Shown here piece after piece: positions 8,339 to 17,800 of a DNA stretch of 64,000 nucleotides. The notes beneath the pieces were generated by a model. That model did no database searches. It had not been told where the DNA came from and worked only from the letters and a program-made list of their open reading frames with translations. Each line of letters starts with the position of its first letter. Position 1 is the stretch's first letter. Location: contig JACKEO010000002.1 in NCBI GenBank assembly GCA_020632955.1, positions 62,001-126,000 on the forward strand, in the 5' to 3' direction. The position numbers and the translations under genes are program-made. The DNA is from Alphaproteobacteria bacterium. Its GTDB lineage: Bacteria > Myxococcota_A > UBA796 > GCA-2862545.

Positions 8339-9234
8339 TCTGCAAGGACAGGGTGGTCATCGTCACCGGCGCGGGGCGTGGCCTCGGCCGGGCCCACGCC
8401 CTCGCGCTGGCCGAGGCCGGTGCCTGCGTCGTGGTGAACGACCTGGGCGCCTCGCTGCGCGGTGACGGCACCGACGAGGGCCCCGCGGTGGAGGTGGCCG
8501 CCGAGATCACCGCCCGCGGCGGGCGTGCCATCGCCCACGCCGGCGACATCACCGACTGGGCCGTGGGCGCCGAGCTGGTGGCGCTCGCCGTCGAGACCTG
8601 GGGAGAGCTGCACGCCGTGGTGAACAACGCCGGCATCGTCCGCGACCGGATGTTCGTGAGCTCGGAGGCCGCCGAGTGGGAGGCCGTGCTCAAGGTGCAC
8701 GTGATGGGCCACGTGGCCACCACCCGCCACGCCTGCGCCCACTGGCGCCAGCGCGCGAAGGAGGGGCGCACGGTCGACGCCCGCATCGTGAACACCACCT
8801 CGGGCGCCGGCCTGCAGGGCTCCATCGGCCAGGCCGCGTACAGCACCGCCAAGGGCGGCATCGCCAGCCTCACGCTGGTGCAGGCGGCCGAGCTCGCCCG
8901 CTACGGGGTCACGGCCAACGCCATCGCGCCGGCGGCCCGCACGCGCATGACCGAGGAGGTGTTCGCCGAGGCCATGCGCGCGCCCGAGGAGGGCTTCGAC
9001 GCCATGGATCCGGCGAACGTGAGCCCGCTCGTGACGTGGCTGTGCAGCGAGGCCAGCCGCGCCGTGAGCGGCCGCGTCTTCGAGGTGCAGGGCGGTCGCA
9101 TCGCCCTGTCCGACGGGTGGCGCGAGCTGCCCGGCGCCTCCCGGGATGCCCGCTGGTCCCCCGAGGAGCTGTCCGACATCGTGCCCGCGCTCCTCGCGGC
9201 CGCCCCCACCCCGCCGAAGGTCTACGGCACCTGA
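8335..9234 (+). CDS. Short-chain dehydrogenase (Rv3548c-like)
   Basis: 299 residues, longer than classical SDRs, in the size class of the dehydrogenase domain of peroxisomal 17-beta-HSD4. TGAGRGLGRAHALAL, VVVNDLGASL, NNAGIVRDRMFV, Ser in NTTSGAGLQGSIGQ, Tyr169 and Lys173, then NAIAPAARTRMTEE. Segments RDRMFV, VDARIVNTTSGAGLQGS and IAPAARTRMTE agree with my recollection of Rv3548c, another KstR2-region SDR. GTG start overlaps the previous stop. Likely oxidises a 3-hydroxyacyl-CoA intermediate with NAD+. Cytosolic; no signal peptide. Confidence 0.82.
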   Translation: MICKDRVVIVTGAGRGLGRAHALALAEAGACVVVNDLGASLRGDGTDEGPAVEVAAEITARGGRAIAHAGDITDWAVGAELVALAVETWGELHAVVNNAGIVRDRMFVSSEAAEWEAVLKVHVMGHVATTRHACAHWRQRAKEGRTVDARIVNTTSGAGLQGSIGQAAYSTAKGGIASLTLVQAAELARYGVTANAIAPAARTRMTEEVFAEAMRAPEEGFDAMDPANVSPLVTWLCSEASRAVSGRVFEVQGGRIALSDGWRELPGASRDARWSPEELSDIVPALLAAAPTPPKVYGT

Positions 9235-9246
9235 TCCGGAGGAAGC

Positions 9247-10368
9247 GTGCTCGACACTCCCCTGTCCCGTGAGCTGGGTCTGCAGCTGCCCCTCTACGCC
9301 TTCGCGCGCAGCAAGGAGGTGGTGGTCGAGGTGAGCAAGGCCGGCGGCCTCGGCGTGCTGGGCGCCGTGGCCCACACCCCCGAGCAGCTCGAGGCCGATC
9401 TCGCCTGGATCGACGCCCACATCGACGGTCGCCCGTACGGCGTCGACACGGTGATGCCCCAGGCCTACGCCGGGCGCGGCGAGGACTGGGACGAGGACAA
9501 GCTGCGCGCCCTGATCTCGGCGGCCCACTGGGGCTTCGTCGACAGCCTGCTGCAGCGCTTCGGCGTGCCTCCCCTGCCCGACGACTACGCGCGCAAGGGC
9601 GAGGATCTGCTCGGCTGGAGCGTGGAAGCGGGCATGGCCCAGCTCGAGGTGGCGCTGTCGCACCCGATCTGCCTGATCGCCAACGCGCTGGGCACGCCCC
9701 CCAAGGAGGCCATCGACCTTTGCCACGCCAAGGGCGTGCGCGTGGCCGCCCTCTGCGGGAAGGTGGAGCAGGCCGTGAGGCACCACGAGGCCGGCGTGGA
9801 CGTGGTGGTGGCCCAGGGCACCGAGGCCGGCGGGCACACCGGCGAGATCGCGTCGATGGTGCTCACGCCCGCGGCGGTGGACGCCGTGTCGCCCACCCCC
9901 GTGCTCGCCGCCGGGGGCATCGCCTCGGGCCGGCAGCTCGCCGCCGCCCTGTGCCTCGGCGCCCAGGGCGCGTGGACGGGCAGCATGTGGCTCACCACCA
10001 CCGAGCACCAGGCGTCCATCCCGCCCGTGGTGATCGAGAAGCTGCTGGAGGCCGGCTACGGCGACACGGTGCGCAGCCGCGCGATCTCGGGCAAGCCCGC
10101 CCGGCAGCTCCGCACGGCCTGGACCGAGGCGTGGGAGAGCAGGGAGAGCCCGGGCTACCTCCCCATCCCGCTCATGTGGATGGTGCAGGCCGAGGCCAAC
10201 GAACGCATCTACCACCACGGCTGCAAGGAGCTCGCGGGCAGCCCCGTGGGCCAGAACGTCGGACGCTTCACGCGCCTGCGCCCCACCGCCGAGGTGGTGG
10301 CCGAGATGGCGGCCGAGGCCCGCGCGGTGCTCGACGCCGTCAGCGGCCTCGGCGGGGCGTCCCGATGA
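9247..10368 (+). CDS. ipdC: NAD(P)H-dependent flavin oxidoreductase, IpdC-like (nitronate monooxygenase family)
   Basis: 373 residues, FMN-binding TIM barrel of the 2-nitropropane dioxygenase family. GTG start preceded by GGAGGAAGC, a good ribosome binding site (GGAGG, 8 nt away). Key segments: AGGLGVLGAVAHTPEQL, VVAQGTEAGGHTGEI with the family His, PVLAAGGIASGRQLAAAL, GSMWLTT and SGKPARQLRTAWT. In mycobacteria IpdC (Rv3553) is a homologue needed for opening ring C of HIP-CoA intermediates; the GAVAH and PYGVD segments resemble it (recalled). Within this operon an IpdC role is more likely than nitroalkane oxidation. Confidence 0.78.
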   Translation: MLDTPLSRELGLQLPLYAFARSKEVVVEVSKAGGLGVLGAVAHTPEQLEADLAWIDAHIDGRPYGVDTVMPQAYAGRGEDWDEDKLRALISAAHWGFVDSLLQRFGVPPLPDDYARKGEDLLGWSVEAGMAQLEVALSHPICLIANALGTPPKEAIDLCHAKGVRVAALCGKVEQAVRHHEAGVDVVVAQGTEAGGHTGEIASMVLTPAAVDAVSPTPVLAAGGIASGRQLAAALCLGAQGAWTGSMWLTTTEHQASIPPVVIEKLLEAGYGDTVRSRAISGKPARQLRTAWTEAWESRESPGYLPIPLMWMVQAEANERIYHHGCKELAGSPVGQNVGRFTRLRPTAEVVAEMAAEARAVLDAVSGLGGASR

Positions 10369-11996
10369 CCGGCACGGCGCTCGCCACGCAGGGCTTCGAC
10401 GTGGTGATCGTCGGCGCCGGATCGGCGGGCTGCGTGCTCGCCGCACGCCTGTCGGAGGACCCCGCCCGCAGGGTGCTGCTGCTCGAGGCCGGCGGCAGCG
10501 ACCGGTCGATGATCCTCCGCAAGCCCGGGATGGTGTCGGTCATCCACACCGTCCCCCAGGTCAAGCAGCGCTTCGACTGGGGCTACAAGACCGACGGCCA
10601 GGCCCACATGGACGGCCGCGTCATCCCCTACACGCGCGGCAAGGTGCTGGGCGGGTCCAGCGCCATCAACGGCATGGTCTTCGTGCGCGGCCACCGCGCC
10701 ATCTACGACGGCTGGGCCGCGGAGGGCTGCGAGGGGTGGGCGTGGGAGGACGTGCTCCCCCACTTCCGCCGCCTGGAGGACTGGGAGGGCGGCGCCTCCG
10801 ACACCCGCGGCACCGGCGGTCCGATCAAGGTGAGCCGCCCGCCGCTCGACGACATGTCGCCCGTGAGCCGGGCCTTCCTCGAGGCCTGCAGCGGGGCCAC
10901 CGGCGTCCCGGTGGTGGAGGACTACAACGGCGAGGAGCAGGAAGGCGCCAGCCGCTTCCAGTTCAGCTTCCGCGACGGCCTCCGCTACAGCACCTCCGAG
11001 GGCTACCTGCAGCCGGCCCTGGCGCGGCCCAACCTCACCGTGGTCACCGGGGCGCTGGTCCACCGCGTGCTCTTCCGCGGCAGCCGGGCGGTGGGCGTGC
11101 GCTACGCGGTGGGCAGCCGCGTCACCGATGCGATGGCTTCCCAGGAGGTGGTGCTGAGCGCCGGCGCCGTGGGCAGCCCGCACCTGCTGCTGCTGTCGGG
11201 CGTGGGTCCGGCCGACGAGCTCCGGCGGCTCAAGCTCGACGTGGTCGCGGACCTGCCCGTGGGGCGCAACCTGGTCGACCACCTCTTCTTCCCGATGACC
11301 TTCCTCGCTCCGCGCGGCGGCCACACCGGCACGCCGGGCCACTTCTTCGGCGGCATGCTGCGGGAGCTGCTCTTCGGCGGCACCTGGTTCGGACGGTCGG
11401 TCTTCGAGTCGGTGGCCTTCCTGCGCAGCGAGGCCGGGCTGGCGGCCCCCGACCTGCAGCTCCACACGCTGCCGTGGGCCTACCCGAGGAACCAGGACGA
11501 CAGCAGCCGGCGACCCGAGGTCGACAAGCGTCCCGCCTTCACGATGCAGCCCACGATGCTCGCCCCCCGCAGCCGCGGCACGCTGCGGCTCCGCACGGCC
11601 CAGCCCGACGACGCCCCCCACGTCGATCCGGCCTTCCTGGCCGACCCCGAGGACGTGCGCACGCTGCTGCGCGGCATCGCCCTCACGCGCGAGATCGCCG
11701 CCCATCCCGCGCTCGCGTCCGAGTTCACGGGCGAGCTGGAGCCCGGGGCGGAGGTCACCGGGGACGCACTCCTCGCCCAGCTCCGCTACCGCGCCGCCAC
11801 GGTCTACCACCCGGTGGGCACCTGCCGGATGGGCACCGACGCGCAGGCCGTGGTCGATCCGTCGCTGCGGGTGCGTGGCGTGGAGGGGCTCCGGGTGGTC
11901 GACGCCAGCATCATGCCGTCGCTGCCGTCGGGGAACACCAACGCCGCCTCCATCATGATCGGCGAGAAGGGTGCGACGCTCCTCGCTGCGGGGTGA
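10365..11996 (+). CDS. GMC-family FAD oxidoreductase (choline dehydrogenase-like)
   Basis: 543 residues, ATG overlapping the previous stop (ATGA). FAD-binding GxGxxG in VVIVGAGSAGCVLAARLSE, the GMC signature GKVLGGSSAINGMVFVRGH, the second signature near SAGAVGSPHLLLLSGVG, the active-site His in VYHPVGTCRMG, and the C-terminal DASIMPSLPSGNTNAA. GMC enzymes oxidise primary or secondary alcohols. It is the last gene of the run; the next gene is 209 nt away. In a steroid cluster it may oxidise a hydroxyl on the side chain or ring, but the family is broad and the substrate cannot be assigned. Confidence 0.85.
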   Translation: MTGTALATQGFDVVIVGAGSAGCVLAARLSEDPARRVLLLEAGGSDRSMILRKPGMVSVIHTVPQVKQRFDWGYKTDGQAHMDGRVIPYTRGKVLGGSSAINGMVFVRGHRAIYDGWAAEGCEGWAWEDVLPHFRRLEDWEGGASDTRGTGGPIKVSRPPLDDMSPVSRAFLEACSGATGVPVVEDYNGEEQEGASRFQFSFRDGLRYSTSEGYLQPALARPNLTVVTGALVHRVLFRGSRAVGVRYAVGSRVTDAMASQEVVLSAGAVGSPHLLLLSGVGPADELRRLKLDVVADLPVGRNLVDHLFFPMTFLAPRGGHTGTPGHFFGGMLRELLFGGTWFGRSVFESVAFLRSEAGLAAPDLQLHTLPWAYPRNQDDSSRRPEVDKRPAFTMQPTMLAPRSRGTLRLRTAQPDDAPHVDPAFLADPEDVRTLLRGIALTREIAAHPALASEFTGELEPGAEVTGDALLAQLRYRAATVYHPVGTCRMGTDAQAVVDPSLRVRGVEGLRVVDASIMPSLPSGNTNAASIMIGEKGATLLAAG

Positions 11997-12205
11997 CCCC
12001 GCCCCGCGATGACGTCGGTGCGGACACCAAAAGCTCGCGCCTTGCGGGTGCCTGGGGTAAGCTCGCAGCGGACCGCCCCATGCGGTCGCTTCCCGCCAGG
12101 ACTCAGGTTCGCACGTCGGCCCGTCTGGAAAGGGCCGTGTGCAGGATCAGCCTGGCAGGTCCCGGGGAGAGAACGCGCCGAGATGCGCACCGGGAGAGAG
12201 AAGAG
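11997..12205 (+). other. Untranslated leader region before the RRM gene
   Basis: About 209 nt without a convincing gene between the GMC oxidoreductase and the RNA-binding protein. It should hold the terminator of the long operon and the promoter and leader of the RRM gene. Purine-rich GAGAGAGAAGAG immediately precedes the ATG. No clear -10/-35 pair or strong hairpin could be picked by eye. Long leaders are common for cold-inducible RRM genes (family knowledge); nothing here proves such regulation. Confidence 0.4.
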
Positions 12206-12696
12206 ATGTCGAAGAAGTTGTTCGTCGGCGGCCTTGCCTGGGCCACCGACAGCGAGGGCCTGCGGGATGCGTTCTCCGCGCACGGTGAGGTCACCGACGC
12301 GGTGGTCATCACCGATCGCGAGACCGGTCGGAGCCGTGGGTTCGGGTTCGTGACGTTCGCCAACGACGAGGACGCCGATTCGGCGACGCAGTCGATGGAC
12401 GGTTCCGACCTCGATGGCCGCACCATCCGCGTCAGCGAGGCCACCGAGCGTGGCGGCGGCGGCGGTGGTCGTGGCGGCGGCGGTCGCGGCGGCTTCGGCG
12501 GCGGCGGCGGTGGTCGCGGCGGCTACGGCGGCGGCGGCGGCGGCGCGGCTACGGCGGCGGCGGTGGTCGCGGCGGCGGTGGCGGCGGCTACGGCGGCGGC
12601 GGCGGTCGTGGCGGCGGTGGCTACGGCGGTGGCGGCGGTCGCGATGGCGGCGGCGGCTACGGCGGTGGCGGCGGTCGCGGCGGCGATCGCTGGTGA
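12206..12696 (+). CDS. RRM-domain Gly-rich RNA-binding protein (frameshifted in the assembly)
   Basis: ATG at 12206 gives MSKKLFVGGLAWAT with RNP2 (LFVGGL) and, about 35 residues later, RNP1 (RGFGFVTF): one canonical RRM over residues 4-80. A Gly-Arg-Tyr-rich tail follows. In the RRM frame the tail turns into an Ala/Val run after about 12540 and ends at 12748. One base later the frame gives GYGGGGGRGG repeats ending RGGDRW and TGA at 12694-12696, the normal end for this family. A one-base loss in the GGC run at 12527-12547 explains this. With it restored the protein has 163 residues. These proteins act as RNA chaperones, often cold-induced. Single gene, followed by a repeat-rich region. Confidence 0.82.
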
Positions 12697-12700
12697 AAGA

Positions 12701-12900
12701 CCCTATTCCCCCGGGGGCCCAGCCCCGGGGGGATTCCCCCGGGGGTAGGCCCTATTGCCCCCGGGGGCCCAGCCCCGGGGGGGCCCCCAGCGGACCTATG
12801 CGTCGCTTGGGGCCCAGCCCCGGGGAATCCCTGAGCGGACGTTCGCGTCTGTCGCAGGGGAGGCCCCAGGGGGGGTCCTGAGCGGACGTTCGCGTCGCTC
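12701..12900. repeat. GC-rich imperfect direct repeats after the RRM gene
   Basis: Two types of short repeats. Type A, built on CCCGGGGGCCCAGCCCCGGG, occurs at 12701-12730 and 12750-12780, with a shortened copy at 12809-12825; each is itself strongly self-complementary. Type B, AGCGGACGTTCGCGTCGCT, occurs at about 12834 and 12881 with a diverged copy at 12789, spaced 45-47 nt. No unique spacers, so not CRISPR. They may act as stacked hairpins for transcription termination or be an intergenic repeat family. Confidence 0.6.
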
Positions 12901-12935
12901 GGGGTCCTGACCTGTCGGGTCGCTACGGGGTCGTG

Positions 12936-12965
12936 ACGCCCCGGTTCCTCGCGGAGCCGGGGCGT
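12936..12965. terminator. Hairpin between convergent genes (candidate bidirectional terminator)
   Basis: Perfect 9-bp stem ACGCCCCGG / CCGGGGCGT (12936-12944 with 12957-12965) around a 12-nt loop, followed by TTGCTG. It lies 15 nt beyond the stop of the minus-strand M3 peptidase gene and downstream of the RRM gene, so it could terminate both. It lacks a long U tract. Confidence 0.55.
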
Positions 12966-12980
12966 TGCTGCGTTCGGGGA

Positions 12981-14756
12981 TCAGCCCCTGGTGTAGGCCT
13001 CGAGGTCGGGCTCGAGGGAGCGGATGGCTTGGGCCCAGAAGTCGGGGTCGCCCAGGTCGACGCCCAGGGTGTCGCGGGCGACCTGCTCGGCCGTGCCGGT
13101 GCCCGTGGCGCGCAGGAGACGCTCGTACGTGGCCAGGAAGGCGTCGCCCTCGGCCTTCCAGCGGGCGTAGATCGCGGTGCTGAAGAGGAAGCCGAAGGTG
13201 TACGGGAAGTTGTAGAAGGCGATGTTCGTCAGGTAGAAGTGTAGCTTCGATGCCCAGAACCAGGGGTCGAGCTGGCCGGGGTCCAGGGCATCTCCGAAGT
13301 GCTCGAGCTGGGCCGCGCGCGTGAGGTCGCAGAGCTCGCGCACCGACAGCTCGCCGTCCCGGCGGCGGGTGTACAGGCCCTGCTCCACGTCGAAGCGCAT
13401 CGGGATGTTCAACAGGAAGACGGCCGCGTCGGTGAGACGGTGGTCGCGCAGCGCCAGGCGCAGGTCGGCGGGGGTGGCGGCGTCGTCGAGGGTGGCCTCG
13501 AGCACCACCTGCTCGGCGAAGGTGGACGCCGTCTCGGCCAGGGTCATCGGGTAGCGACGGGCCCACGGCCGCAGGCCGCGCAGCACGCGGTTGTGGAAGG
13601 CGTGCCCCAGCTCGTGCGCCAGCGTCTGGACGTCGCCGGCGGCTCCGTGGAAGGTGAGGAAGACACGGGACTCCTCGATCACGGGACTGCTGGTGCAGAA
13701 GGCGCCGGGGCTCTTGCCGGCGCGGGGCGCGTGGTCGATCCAGCGGCGCGCCACGGCCTCGTCCGCGAAGTCGGCCAACGCCGGGTAGGCACCCCGGAAG
13801 GCGGCGCGGACCTTCGCGTGGCCTTCGGCCCAGGCGAGCCGGGCCTCACCGTCCACCGGCAGGGGGGCCCCCACGTCCTGGAAGCCCAGGCGCTCCAGGC
13901 CCAGCCGCCGGGCCTTGGCGTGGAGGAAGCGCCTGGGGAGGTCCTGGTGGGCACGCACCGCGGTCCACAGGGCGTCGAGGGTGCGCCGCTCGATGCCCGC
14001 GTCCACGAGCGCCTCGTCCAGCACGCCGTCCCACCCGCGGCGCGCCGCGAGGGCGAGCCGGGTGCCCGCGATGCCGTTGAGACAGCCGGCCAGCGTGGTG
14101 CCGTGCCGCGCCCAGGCGGCGTTCGCACCCGCGAGGGCCGCCCGCCGCACCGCCGGGTCGGCGTCCTCCATGGTGGTGCGAGCCATCGAGACCGGCAGGG
14201 TGCGCGGCGCGGCACCGGGCACACGCAGCTCGAACTCCAGCTCCGAGGTGAGCCGGCTGTAGAGGCGCCCCCAGGCGTGCAGGCCGTCCACGCCGAGGTC
14301 GGCGGCGAGGTCCTCCAGGGCCGCCGGCATGGCGTGGCGGGCACGGTCCCTGGTGCGTCGGAGGGCGTGGTCCGCGTCCTGCAGCGACGGGTGCGCGCAC
14401 AGGGTCTCGAAGGCCGCCGCGTCGAGGCCGGCGAGCGCGTCCTGCAGCGCCACGGTGACCTTGGTGGAGGCAGCGGCGAGCCGTGCGCGCTCGCCCTCGG
14501 CGCGCTGCACCGCCTCGTCGCGGCCGTCGGCGGAGCGTCGGCAGCTGAGGAAGGCGCTGAGGTGCCAGAGCCGGGCCTGGGCGTCCTCCACGTCCCCGAG
14601 CACCCCCGCCAGCGCGTCCGTGCCCTCGGCCGCGCCGAGCCGCGACGGCAGCGAGGCGAGGTCGGCCGTGAGCCGATCGACGAAGGCGCGGTAGTCCGGC
14701 GTGCCCACGTCCTCGAACCAGGCCGACAGATCCCAGTCGGGTGCGGTCGCATTCAT
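12981..14756 (-). CDS. pepF: M3-family oligoendopeptidase F-like metallopeptidase
   Basis: 591 residues from the ATG at 14756, chosen because GGAGG lies 5 nt upstream; an in-frame GTG at 14768 would add four residues. The zinc motif HELGH is at residues 381-385 (LAHELGHAFHN), with a downstream Glu ligand in LAETASTFAEQ. Domain order fits the M3B/PepF group: N-terminal helical part with DVEDAQARLWHL, then the catalytic half and a C-terminal LEPDLEAY end. It cleaves short peptides in the cytosol; no signal peptide is seen. It is divergent from the large lipoprotein gene that starts 95 nt away. Confidence 0.9.
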   Translation of the reverse strand: MNATAPDWDLSAWFEDVGTPDYRAFVDRLTADLASLPSRLGAAEGTDALAGVLGDVEDAQARLWHLSAFLSCRRSADGRDEAVQRAEGERARLAAASTKVTVALQDALAGLDAAAFETLCAHPSLQDADHALRRTRDRARHAMPAALEDLAADLGVDGLHAWGRLYSRLTSELEFELRVPGAAPRTLPVSMARTTMEDADPAVRRAALAGANAAWARHGTTLAGCLNGIAGTRLALAARRGWDGVLDEALVDAGIERRTLDALWTAVRAHQDLPRRFLHAKARRLGLERLGFQDVGAPLPVDGEARLAWAEGHAKVRAAFRGAYPALADFADEAVARRWIDHAPRAGKSPGAFCTSSPVIEESRVFLTFHGAAGDVQTLAHELGHAFHNRVLRGLRPWARRYPMTLAETASTFAEQVVLEATLDDAATPADLRLALRDHRLTDAAVFLLNIPMRFDVEQGLYTRRRDGELSVRELCDLTRAAQLEHFGDALDPGQLDPWFWASKLHFYLTNIAFYNFPYTFGFLFSTAIYARWKAEGDAFLATYERLLRATGTGTAEQVARDTLGVDLGDPDFWAQAIRSLEPDLEAYTRG

Positions 14757-14851
14757 CCGAGCCTCCACGGCAGACCGGGGAGGTAGCGCCCGCGGGCCGG
14801 TGGCACCACGAGGACACCACGAGGCCCTTCCGCCCGCGGTATCCTCGCGTC

Positions 14852-17800
14852 ATGGTGCTTCGTCCGCACACCCGGATCCTCCTCCCCCTGGTGCTCTCCG
14901 GAGGAGCCTGCCAGGACAGCCTGCTGTCGGTCTCGAACGCGACGCCGCGGGCGGTGATCACCGCCCCGGCCCCGGGCGAACTGCTGCCCGACACCCGACC
15001 GCTCGTGCTCGAGGGCTCGGTCGGCGACGCCGAGTCCGACCCCACGCGCCTGACGGTCACCTGGCGGGTGGACGGCGCGTGGGTCTGCCCCGACACGCAC
15101 GCCGACGACGCCGGGCTCGTGCGGTGCGAGCTGCCGCCCCCCCTCGACCGCAGCCAGGTGCGTGTCACCCTGGGCGTGCGGGACCCCCAGGGCGCCCCGG
15201 CCGCCGACACGCGCACCTTCGACGTGCAGCGCACCGGCGCGCCCCAGGTGGAGCTGCTCTCGCCGCTGCCCGACGCGGCGTTGCGCGCCGACGTCGCCAC
15301 GAGCCTCCGCGCCCGGGCCACCGACGCCGAGACGGCGCCGTCGGCCCTGACGGTCGCGTGGTCCTCCGACCTCGACGGGGTCCTCGCGTCCGACGCCGCC
15401 CCGCCGGACGACGGGGGCCAGGCCACGGCGAGCGCCTGGCTCAGCCCCGGCGTGCACACCCTCACCGTGGTGGTCACCGACGAGGACGGCAAGGAGGGAC
15501 GCGCCACCGTGGGCGTGGTGGTGCGCGGGGCCAACCAGCCCCCCACCTGCGCCATCACGGCGCCCACGGGGCCGGCGATCGCCGGCGACCCCCTGGTGCT
15601 CCAGGGCCAGGTCGACGACGACACCGACCCCACGCTGCTGCGGGCGGTGTGGCGCTCGGATCTCGACGGAGAGCTCGGCGCCGGCACCCCTGACGCCGGC
15701 GGCGTGGTGCTCGACACCGTGGCGGGCCTGTCGCCCGGCACCCACCTCCTCACGCTGGAGGTGACCGACCCGGACGGGGCCACCTGCGTGACCACCGTGG
15801 CCCACCGCCAGGGCTCGCCACCCACCCTGCTGCTCGTGGAGCCCGACGACGGCACGGTCTTCGCCACCGGCGCACCGGTACGCCTCACCGCGCTGGTGGA
15901 CGACGCCGACGACCCGCCGGGCGACGTCGACCTCGGCTGGACGAGCAGCCTGCAGGGCGACCTCGCGGGCGCCCAGCCCGACGGCGGCGGCAGCGCCACC
16001 TTCACGCGCACCGACCTGCAGGTGGGACTGCACACCGTGGAGGTGCGGGCCACCGATCCGCTGGGGCTCACGGCGGTGCGCAGCCTCGTGCTCCGCGTCG
16101 ACACGCCCCCCTGGCCGCCCACGCTGCAGCTCTCGCCCGCCGCACCGCGCACGGCGGACGGCCTCGTGGCCGAGGTTTCGTCCCCCGCGTCGGATCCCGA
16201 CGGCGACCCCGTCACGCTCGCCTGGTCGTGGACGAAGGACGGCGTGTCGCAGCCCGCCTTCACCGGTCCGCTGGTGCCCGCCACGGCCACGCGCAAGGGC
16301 GAGGTCTGGGGCGTGCAGGCGCTGCCCAGCGACGGCTTCCTGGCGGGACCGTCCGCGGAGGCTTTCGTCGTCGTGCTCAACAGCCCGCCCGTGCTGGGCC
16401 CCGTCTCCCTCGCCCGCGGCGGCGGCACGCTCGTGGGGGCCGAGCTCACCTGCGGCGCCACGCCGTACGATGCCGATGGCGACCCCCTCACGGTGGGCCA
16501 CGCCTGGGTGCTCCAGGGCGCGCCGGTGGGCACGGGGACCACCTGGACGGTGCCCGCGGGCGGGGTCGCTCCCCCCGGATCCGTGGTCACCTGCGAGACC
16601 GTGGTGCGCGACATCGACGGGGCCGAGGACCGCGGCTCGGCCAGCGCGGTCATCGGCAACGCCCCGCCCACGGTCGACACCGTGGCGATCACGCCCGGCA
16701 CCGACGTGGATCCCGCCACGCTGCTCACCTGCACCGCCACGGCCTCGGACCCCGACGGCGAGCCGCCCACGCTGTCGTGGCGCTGGACCCGCGGCGACGG
16801 CACCGTGCTGGGCACGGGCGCCACCCTGCGCCTCACGCCCACGAGCGCGCCTCCCGGCACGGTGGTGAGCTGCACGGCCACCGCCACGGACCTCCTCGGC
16901 GGCGAAGCCACGCGCAGCACCGCCGTGGTCGTCCTCGACCCGTACCCGCGCATCGACGCGGTCGACATCACCGTGCAGGGCGGAGGGCCGGCGCGCACCA
17001 CGAGCACGCTGGTGTGCAGCTACGCGGGCTTCGCCGATCCCCAGGGCCAGGCCGACCTCTCCCGCCTCGCCTGGACCGTGGGGGGCAGCGTGGTGGGCAA
17101 CACCCGCTTCCTGTCGGGCGCCTTCGTGCGCGGGGACCAGGTCACGTGCACCGTGACCCCGAGCGACGGCACCTGGGACGGCCCGCCGGTGCTCGACACC
17201 GTGCTGATCGAGGACACCCCCCCGCGCCTCGACGGCGTCACGCTCGCGCCGGCACCCGCCCTCGCCGGCGAGCCGCTCACCTGCGCGTACAGCGGCTTCC
17301 ACGACGACGACGGCGACACCGACGCGTCCACCTTCGCGTGGACGGTGGACGGCAGCCCCGCCGGCAACGCCGCCACCCTGCCCCAGGGCGCGCCGGCCGG
17401 CAGCGAGGTCGTCTGCACCGTCACGCCCCGCGCGGGGGGCGCCGTGGGACCCGCGAAGAGCGCCACCCTGCGGATCGACAGCCCCCCCACGGCACCGGGC
17501 ATCACGGTGGCGCCGGCCGACCCCGACGACACGGACGAGCTGTCCTGCCTCGTGAGCCAGCCGGCCACCGACCCCGACGGCGATGCCCTCACCTACACGG
17601 TGGCCTGGCTGCGGGACGGCGCGCTCACGGCGTACGGCGCCGCGGGCCTCCTGCCCGCCCAGGCGGTCACCGTGCCGGCCAGCGCCACCCGGGCCGACGA
17701 GGTCTGGACCTGCGAAGCCCACGCCCACGATGGGCTCGCCGACGGCCCCGTGGCCCGGAGCTCGCTCGAGATCGGCTGCCTGCCCCACAGCGGTCGCGGG

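Noticed and set aside
12011..12205. tRNA or small RNA gene before the RRM gene (GGTTCGCAC resembles a T-arm)
   Set aside because: No acceptor stem or anticodon arm could be folded around it.
12701..12900. Intergenic repeats considered as a CRISPR array or attachment site
   Set aside because: Only two to three imperfect copies, no unique spacers, no cas, integrase or transposase gene nearby.
13846..17007. Very long open frame on the minus strand (over 1000 codons) opposite the Ig-repeat lipoprotein
   Set aside because: Composition is Ser/Arg/Pro/Val-rich without motifs, and it covers the M3 peptidase and lipoprotein genes antisense; long open antisense frames are expected at this GC content.
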